From Belnapia mucosa (lineage in GTDB: Bacteria > Pseudomonadota > Alphaproteobacteria > Acetobacterales > Acetobacteraceae): DNA of 36,281 nucleotides. Below the pieces are notes generated by a model that was given only the letters and a program-made list of their open reading frames with translations, was not told where the DNA came from and did no database searches. This document shows, piece after piece, positions 31,291 through 36,281 of the stretch. The stretch lies in contig NZ_JAEUXJ010000027.1 in the NCBI RefSeq assembly GCF_016775475.1, positions 1-36,281 on the forward strand, given 5' to 3'. A program made the translations under genes and the position numbers. The number at the start of each line of letters is the position of its first letter. The first letter of the stretch is position 1.

Positions 31291-32532
31291 ATGCTCGAGC
31301 TGATCGTCTGCTCCCTCCTCACGATCCTTCCCGACTACCTCTTCCGCCGGTACGTTCAGGGCAAGCGGCCCAGGCGAGAGATCACCCTCTTTTCGGTCTG
31401 GTTCGAGCTGCGCTGGGGGATTGTCTCATGCCTGCTGCTCACGGTTGGCCTGATCACGATGATCTTCTACTTCCACCCGGCCACCACCTACGTCAGCGCC
31501 ATCTTCCGCAGTGTGCCGATCCTGCCCCAGACAAGCGGGCGCGTCTCAGAGATCTATGTGCGTGGCAGCGAGCACGTGGAGGCTGGCCGGCCACTCTTCC
31601 GCCTCGAGGACATGACGCAACGCACCGCCGTCGAGACTGCGCGCCGCGCGGTCGCGGAAGTGGACGCTGCCGCAGCGCTGGCGCGCGCCGACCTCGCTGC
31701 GTCCCAGGCCCGAATTCTGGAGTCGCTCGGGCACCTCGAACAAGCGGAGGACGAGTTTCGAACAAAGTTCGAACTTAATCGACGTGCGCCTGACGTGGTT
31801 GCACGCCGCGAGATCGAGAGGCTGGACGTGCACGTCCGCACACGCCAGGCCGGGGTCGAGGCGGCGCGTGCCGCGCGGCAGGCGGTGGAAGCGCGTCTTG
31901 CGGAGCAACTTCCAGCGCAGCGTGCAAGCGCCGAGGCAGCGCTGGACCAGGCACAAGTCGAACTTGATAAAACCTACATCCGCGCTGGTGTCGCTGGCCG
32001 CGTCGAGCAGTTCCTGCTTCAAGTCGGCGATCTCGTGAACCCGCTTATGCGGCCCGCGGGCGTGCTGGTGCCGGAAGATCGCGGCCTTCGGCGCCCCGTA
32101 CTTGCCGCAGGTTTCGGTCAGATTGAAGCCCAGGTGATGCGCCCCGGCATGCCGGCGGAAGCGACCTGCGCATCCCAGCCCTGGACCGTGATCCCGATGG
32201 TCGTTGTGAATGTTCAGGGATTTATCGCAACTGGTCAGATCCGCAGCAGCGACCAGTTGCTCGACATCCAGCAGTTCCGCCAACCTGGCACGGTACTAGC
32301 GGTCCTCGAACCGCTCTACCCGGGTGGCCTCGATCGCGTGCTGCCAGGCAGCAGCTGCATCGCGAACGCATATACAAACAACCATGAGCAGCTGTCTGAC
32401 CCTGGGATCGGCGCAGGGCGGTGGATCACGCTGCATGCCATCGATGCGGTCGGCCTCGTGCACGCGATTCTGTTACGCATCCAGTCGCTGCTTCTACCCT
32501 TTAAAACACTGGTGTTCAGCGGGGGGCACTGA
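31291..32532 (+). CDS. HlyD/EmrA-family membrane fusion protein
   Basis: The 413-residue product begins with MLELIVCSLLTILPDYLFRR, a short hydrophobic region, then a TM helix (about 47-67, SCLLLTVGLITMIFYF). A biotinyl/lipoyl-like half (SVPILPQTSGRVSEIYVRGSEHVEAGRPLFRLE), a long coiled coil (about 110-215), the second half (QVELDKTYIRAGVAGRVEQFLLQVGDLVNPL), and a C-terminal beta region follow. It is the periplasmic adaptor type used by efflux or secretion systems. No transporter gene is adjacent; the small membrane protein upstream is the only partner here, as with YibH/YibI. The C-terminus (LLPFKTLVFSGGH) may include a second membrane-associated segment. Confidence 0.85.
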   Translation: MLELIVCSLLTILPDYLFRRYVQGKRPRREITLFSVWFELRWGIVSCLLLTVGLITMIFYFHPATTYVSAIFRSVPILPQTSGRVSEIYVRGSEHVEAGRPLFRLEDMTQRTAVETARRAVAEVDAAAALARADLAASQARILESLGHLEQAEDEFRTKFELNRRAPDVVARREIERLDVHVRTRQAGVEAARAARQAVEARLAEQLPAQRASAEAALDQAQVELDKTYIRAGVAGRVEQFLLQVGDLVNPLMRPAGVLVPEDRGLRRPVLAAGFGQIEAQVMRPGMPAEATCASQPWTVIPMVVVNVQGFIATGQIRSSDQLLDIQQFRQPGTVLAVLEPLYPGGLDRVLPGSSCIANAYTNNHEQLSDPGIGAGRWITLHAIDAVGLVHAILLRIQSLLLPFKTLVFSGGH

Positions 32533-32867
32533 CGCCGCCTCCGACATCATGCGTAACGCGGCAACGAGGCGGAACTACGCCTATGCAGGCATGGGTCAGA
32601 ACCATCTCGACAACACAGACGTAATCGCCATGACTACTGCCATGGGCCTAGTCGACGAGGCATTGGAGACGTGTATGCAGGGAGCGGATAGAGCCTCAGC
32701 TTGACGGCTGCCCCTGCACCCGGTTCGGTTCTGTTGCGACATCCTGCCCCGATGGCTCGGCAACTGCCGTGCTGCCGGCACGGACCAAAAACGCGAAAAG
32801 CCCCATGGCCTCGGTTGGAGGCCATGGGGCTTTTGCTGTTTTGCCGCTGCAGACGAGCGGCTGGCGG
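32533..32867. other. Gap between convergent genes
   Basis: The stretch contains a possible 51-codon frame from 32549 (MRNAATRRNYAYAGMGQNHL...) without a good ribosome site, GGTTCTGTTGCGA at 32727, which resembles an IS6/IS5 end but has no partner, and the terminator at 32796-32834. No other gene is seen. Confidence 0.4.
32796..32834. terminator. Bidirectional intrinsic terminator
   Basis: A perfect 16-bp stem (AAAAGCCCCATGGCCT paired with its complement) with a 7-base loop, flanked by A's on one side and T's on the other, so it can act on both strands. It sits between the convergent HlyD-family gene and the KilA-N/HNH gene. Confidence 0.9.
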
Positions 32868-33725
32868 CTAGGCTGCCGGTTCGCCGGCGGCGGTCCGCTC
32901 GCGGCGGCGGTGCTCAAGCACGACGCTCTGGAAGGCGCGGAACTCGGGCACCCGCATGAAGCGGACCAGGTAGCCGCCATGGGTCAGCTCGGCGTGGCAG
33001 GGGGCGCAGATCAACCACCCATGCTCGGGCTTGTTCAGGCTCCGATGGAAGAAGTGGTCGAACTCGGCGCCCGACACCACCCGGCCGGCCTCGGTGAGGA
33101 CGCGCTCGCGCAGGCAACAGGGGCACTGGCCGCCGAAGGGCTCGGCCGCCACCGCCTTGACGATGACGCTCCGCCCCAGCCCGGTGAACTCCAGCCGGTT
33201 CCCCAGCACCAGCTCCTGCGCGGAGAGCTGCAGGAACATCAGGTCCGCCGCATGCCGCTCGAGGGTATCGAGCCGGGCATGCAGGTCGCGGAACTGCTGG
33301 GCAAGGTGCCGCCGCAGCGGATCGGGATCCGCGGCGGGCCGGTCGTCGTGCCACGCGAGGGCGGCACGGACGACGGCGTTGCACCAGAGGTGGAACTCGG
33401 GCGAGAGGTAGCGGGCATAGGACAGGGCCAGCTGCCAGTGCGCCCAGGTGCCGCCGTGACGGCCGCGGGTGGTGGCAACGAAGCCGTCAGGGTCGAGACG
33501 GATAATATCATCCTGAATGATATTTTGGCGGGCCTCCCCCTCGGGGTCGGTCCAGTGCGCCTGGGCATGGGTGCGAAAGCGCGTGGTCTCATCGAGCACC
33601 AGCCAGTGGATCGGGCGCCGGTACTCCGGGCTGCCTGCTGCCCGCCACATGTCGGTCAGGTTCAGCATGGTGCCGCGGAGGCGGATAGGCCTGCCCTGGT
33701 AGCTGAGGATGCTGGTTGGGGTCAT
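32868..33725 (-). CDS. KilA-N-like / HNH-type fusion protein
   Basis: The 285-residue protein starts at the ATG at 33725 (GGAG upstream; the frame opens at 33947). Residues 1-125 match the KilA-N DNA-binding pattern of phages and viruses (LNLTDMWRAAGSPEYRRPIHWL, GGTWAHWQLALSYARYLSPEFHLWCNAVV). A helical linker follows (about 135-175, HLAQQFRDLHARLDTLERHAADLMFLQ). The C-terminal domain has CPCC (201-204), EFDHFFHRSLNKPEHGWLICAPCHAEL with H224, N231, H244 and C240-x-x-C243, the form of a treble-clef HNH-type nuclease with a four-Cys zinc site. A second copy, lacking the N-terminus, lies at 35610-36234. DNA binding plus cleavage is inference. A 21-bp palindrome lies inside the gene at 33504. Confidence 0.75.
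   Translation of the reverse strand: MTPTSILSYQGRPIRLRGTMLNLTDMWRAAGSPEYRRPIHWLVLDETTRFRTHAQAHWTDPEGEARQNIIQDDIIRLDPDGFVATTRGRHGGTWAHWQLALSYARYLSPEFHLWCNAVVRAALAWHDDRPAADPDPLRRHLAQQFRDLHARLDTLERHAADLMFLQLSAQELVLGNRLEFTGLGRSVIVKAVAAEPFGGQCPCCLRERVLTEAGRVVSGAEFDHFFHRSLNKPEHGWLICAPCHAELTHGGYLVRFMRVPEFRAFQSVVLEHRRRERTAAGEPAA
33504..33524. repeat. AT-rich palindrome inside the KilA-N/HNH gene
   Basis: AATATCAT and ATGATATT flank a 5-base spacer. It is the most AT-rich spot in the gene and codes for NIIQDDII. It could be an operator or a nuclease/transposition site, but could equally be a coding accident. Confidence 0.35.
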
Positions 33726-34539
33726 GGTGATCTCCAGCGGGGTTTCGGCCTTGCTCAAGGGCCGCAACGGTCGGCTTGGAGCTGCCGAGACGGGCTGGAG
33801 GGATGGGCCAAGCATTGGGCCCGGCCGGCCAAGAGGCAACGGCTGGGCCAGGCGGGTTGGATCGCAGTGCGTGGACCGCCACCCCGCCGCTGCTGGGGGC
33901 AGGGTCCGGACGCTGCTGTTCGGGCCTCTTTGGGCCCGGGCTCGCACGGCCAGCCTGCGGACGTGCTGGCCAGCCGTGGTGCCGGTGCGGCAGGCCGACG
34001 CATTCTTCCCGAAGGATCCGGGGCAGCGCCGGGTAGGTCCCCGTCATCGCCAGTCCCGTGCCACCGCTGGCAGGGAAAGGGTTTGCAGAAGCGGCCGGCT
34101 CACTGCCGGATGCGCGGTGTCGGAGCCCCGCAGCGCCAGGTAAGGCGCTGCGGGGCTTCGCCCGACTGGGTGGATGACGAGGATGACGAGAGGCCGGCGG
34201 CCCTCCCTGGGCCCCAAGGCCGCGGCAGGACGGCACAGGGCAGCATCGCTGTTGGCTTAGGACGGCCGATCCCCAGCCAGGTCGGGCCTACCCTCAGGCC
34301 AAGACCGAGCCGGTGCAGAGGGAGAGCGACGATGCTCGATGCGTCGCGCTTCAGGTGTGATGGACATGGTGATTCAAATATTTGATTTCAATACCAGAAT
34401 ATCATGGCAGCTCAGCATTTTTGAATTTCGGCATCCGATCGCTGATCGGGTGTCCGGTCATCCCGTTCCCTCCCAGGCGAGTACAGGAGTGCGGATGCTC
34501 CCCAGGGCCCAGGCCTCGCGCGGCTGGGCGAGCCCGGCA
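33726..34539. other. Large non-coding gap in the mobile module
   Basis: About 814 bp with no convincing gene between the KilA-N/HNH gene and the small gene at 34540; long open frames here are by-products of GC bias. It contains a strong hairpin at 34125-34156, an AT-rich patch at about 34365-34432 unlike the surroundings, and the dyad CCGATC-GCT-GATCGG at 34435-34449. It could hold the promoter of the leftward KilA-N/HNH gene and a control or recombination site. Confidence 0.45.
34125..34156. terminator. Strong hairpin, possible terminator
   Basis: The 13-bp perfect stem GCCCCGCAGCGCC with loop AGGTAA is stable, but is followed only by TTCG rather than a U-run. It may end transcription of the 35513-34540 gene pair on the minus strand. 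Confidence 0.4.
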
Positions 34540-34758
34540 TTAGCGACCGGCCGGAGTGTCCAGCAGCGCCTCGGCCTGCTGGATCAGGCTGCGTAGCCTT
34601 GCGGCGGCACGGCTGGCTTCGCCCCGGAGCCGCTGGCCTGCAATGACCTCGGCGCTCCGGCCCCCATGCTTCCAGGTGGCCCGGCGGCACCGGTCCAGCC
34701 CTTCGGGTGTGCGTGCGCCGGGTCGGGGCTTGGCTGGGGACGCGAGAGGGTCGCTCAC
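34540..34758 (-). CDS. Small basic hypothetical protein of the mobile module
   Basis: The 72-residue product (GTG start) is basic, with RTPEGLDRCRRATWKHGGRSAE, then a helix rich in Arg/Ala/Leu. A TPEG...KHG.R(S/T)AE pattern is familiar from small proteins found in many alphaproteobacterial mobile islands, often beside a gene like the next one. Its start overlaps the upstream stop (GTGA), so the two are co-translated. No function is known. Confidence 0.6.
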   Translation of the reverse strand: MSDPLASPAKPRPGARTPEGLDRCRRATWKHGGRSAEVIAGQRLRGEASRAAARLRSLIQQAEALLDTPAGR

Positions 34759-35513
34759 TTTTGGCCCTCCCCCCGGTCCATGCGGCCTGCGACCACAGCC
34801 GCCCCGCCCTCCTGGACGTTCACATACTGGACCATCACCACTTGCTGGCCGCCGTTCCGCAGCCTCTCGAGGGTGAGCATGCCGCGCTGGGAAGCCTCCA
34901 GGGCCCGTGCCGCAGCCCGCGTCATCCGGGCTGCCTCGATGCTATGGACCTGCTGCCTTGGTTCGGAGGCAAAGGACTTGATGTCTGCTGCGAAGCCGCT
35001 CGCCCGGGCAGCTAAGGTCATTGCGAGCGCGTGCATCACCGCGATCTGGTGTACCAGGTTGCGCTCCACCGCATTCCGCGCCCCGATGCTCTCGGTCATT
35101 TCCAAGCCGAGAGTCAGCGCGGGGCCAGACACCTTGCCGGTGAGGGCCAGGCGGTGCTCGGTGGCTTCGGCGGCCAGGAGGTCAGGCGGTTGCCGCACCT
35201 CGTTCTGGTAGAGCGAAGGCGTCTCGGGATCGGCCGAGACCACCTCGCCGCCGATGCCTGGACTGGGCGGGCTGCCAACCGCCAGGAGCGGATCGCTGAG
35301 GCGATCGGCCTGGCGCTCGAGGAAGGCGGCATCATGGCATGCACGCTCGGCGCCTTGATGGTCCCCCCGCTCGCTCATCTGGCGGGCTCGCAACCGCCGT
35401 TTGGTGGCCTCTGCCTTCAACATGCGGCCTCGTCTGGCGCCGTCGTTGCCAGGGTGTCTGCTCGCGAACACACGCAAGCTCGGGTCGTATGGGGTATCTG
35501 GATCGTCGCTCAT
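34755..35513 (-). CDS. Hypothetical helical protein of the mobile module
   Basis: The 252-residue product starts at an ATG with AGGAG upstream. Its N-terminal part has RMLKAEATKRRLRARQMSERGDHQGAERACHDAAFLERQADRL, a basic helical region. The middle has SLYQNEVRQPPDLLAAEATEHRLALTGKV and the C-terminal part has AARMTRAAARALEASQRGMLTLERLRNGGQQVVMVQYVNVQEGGAAVVAG. The last motif (GGQQ-V-V-V-x-x-V-x-V-x-x-GG-A-V) recurs in uncharacterised proteins of alphaproteobacterial mobile islands. It overlaps the small gene at 34758 by 4 bases. Function unknown. Confidence 0.6.
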   Translation of the reverse strand: MSDDPDTPYDPSLRVFASRHPGNDGARRGRMLKAEATKRRLRARQMSERGDHQGAERACHDAAFLERQADRLSDPLLAVGSPPSPGIGGEVVSADPETPSLYQNEVRQPPDLLAAEATEHRLALTGKVSGPALTLGLEMTESIGARNAVERNLVHQIAVMHALAMTLAARASGFAADIKSFASEPRQQVHSIEAARMTRAAARALEASQRGMLTLERLRNGGQQVVMVQYVNVQEGGAAVVAGRMDRGEGQK

Positions 35514-35609
35514 GGGGGCTCCTGGTTAGGCCAGGGCTGCGAACCGATGGCCGGATCGCCATGAGAGGGCGGACGGCTTACCCGCTTCTCGACACGACTC
35601 ATTCTGTTA

Positions 35610-36234
35610 GGGCTGCGACAGCGACGGCTTGGTCGCCACCTGGCGGGGCCGCTTCGGCGGCACCTGGGCGCACTGGCAGCTCGCGCTGTCCTATGCCCGG
35701 TATCTCTCGCCACGGTTCCACCGGTGGTGCAACATCGTGGTCCGCGCCGCCATGGAGCACCTCGACGGCCCGGAGGCGGGCGAGGACCCGCTGCTGGAGC
35801 ACCTCCTGCAGCAGTTCCGCGCCCTGCACCGCCGGCTCGACACGGTCGACCGGCATGCGGCGGACCTGATGTTCCTGCTGCTGTCGTCCCAGGATCTCCT
35901 GCTCGGCAAGCGGCGGCACTTCTCCAGCCGCAGCCAGGCCGCGATCCGTGCGGCGGTAGCGGCTGAGCCCTTCGAGGGCCAGTGCCCCTGCTGCCAGCAG
36001 ACCCCTGTCCTCGACGCGGCTGGCCAGCCGCTGGCTGGCGCCGAGTTCGACCACTTCTTCCATCGCGGTCTCAATCGGCCCGAGCATGGCTGGTTGATCT
36101 GTGCCCCCTGCCACACCGAGCTGACCCGTGGTGGCTACCTGGTGCGCTTCATGCGGATGCCCGAGTTCCGCGCCTTCCAGGGCGCCGTGCTTGAGCACCG
36201 GCGCCGGGCCAAGCCCGGCGGCCAGGCCGAGTAG
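35610..36234 (+). pseudogene. KilA-N-like / HNH-type protein, second copy, 5'-truncated
   Basis: From DSDGLVATWRGRFGGTWAHWQLALSYARYLSPRFH the product matches residues 78-274 of the protein at 32868-33725, including the complete HNH-type part (CPCC, EFDHFFHRGLNRPEHGWLICAPCH). The first about 77 residues are missing: a stop in the same frame lies just upstream (about 35608), and only a TTG at 35629 could start translation. It lies in opposite orientation to the first copy. It may be a remnant or could still yield a C-terminal nuclease fragment. From 36235 to the window end no gene is seen. Confidence 0.7.
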
Positions 36235-36281
36235 CCACCGCCACCCTCCCCCCGCAGAGGGGCCCATGAGCCCCCTGACCT

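Noticed and set aside
32727..32745. IS-end-like GGTTCTGTTGCGA
   Set aside because: No inward transposase sequence or matching second end lies nearby.
32769..34385. 538-codon plus-strand frame
   Set aside because: Antisense to the KilA-N/HNH gene and continues through the non-coding gap; no protein-like features.
1..36281. CRISPR arrays, tRNA and rRNA genes
   Set aside because: No regularly spaced direct repeats, cloverleaf-like segments or rRNA signature sequences were recognised on either strand.

Overview
The window is GC-rich DNA from a Gram-negative bacterium. The codon use, the Crp/Fnr, NarL-type and PqiABC proteins and the types of insertion sequence suggest an alphaproteobacterium, most likely an Acetobacteraceae (Roseomonas-like) member. 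That assignment is inference from protein style, not a database match. No rRNA, tRNA, CRISPR array, replication gene or conjugation gene was seen.

Layout. (1) Positions 1-5500 hold scattered small genes: a shortened ParD-like antitoxin, a Crp/Fnr regulator, several small unknown proteins, an IS630-family element with a frameshifted transposase, and a TerC-family membrane protein. (2) Positions 5500-8560 are an insertion-sequence scar zone: a decayed IS5 element, a 105-bp inverted piece of an IS6-family element, a fused reading frame (chorismate-lyase-like part plus secreted part) and a complete IS6-family element. (3) Positions 8600-11665 carry a large PAS/HisKA_3 histidine kinase and a divergent NarL-type response regulator. 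(4) Positions 11829-22240 are a 10-gene, single-strand, operon-like block: formylglycine-generating enzyme (FGE), Tat-exported arylsulfatase, a four-TM protein, an outer-membrane barrel, an exported HAD phosphatase, an exported protein, a lipoprotein and pqiABC. Several start/stop overlaps suggest translational coupling. (5) Positions 22300-23260 are remnants of IS6-type and IS110 transposases. (6) Positions 23297-28850 are envelope genes: an exported protein, then on the minus strand a Rap1a/Tai-like protein, a lipoprotein, DUF3300, DUF2950 and a broken patatin phospholipase; a fasciclin-domain remnant and another small lipoprotein follow. (7) Positions 29235-30760 hold a second NarL-type regulator and a collapsed second copy of the kinase/regulator/FGE locus. 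(8) Positions 30841-32532 encode a small membrane protein and an HlyD-family protein. (9) Positions 32796-36234 are a mobile-looking module: a KilA-N/HNH fusion, a large regulatory-looking gap, two overlapping small genes, and a 5'-truncated inverted second copy of the KilA-N/HNH gene.

How it may work together (inference). The kinase and its regulator lie beside the sulfatase/FGE/Pqi block. A short recurring motif (GGGANNNGGCCGATRCC) sits about 75-125 bp upstream of FGE, of both response regulators (a weaker copy for the first), of the exported protein at 23541 and of the lipoprotein at 28850. A two-component-controlled envelope-maintenance regulon is the best single reading: FGE activates the sulfatase in the cytoplasm, Tat exports it, and barrel, lipoproteins and PqiABC act in the periplasm and outer membrane. 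The locus was partly duplicated, and insertion sequences then eroded both copies differently.
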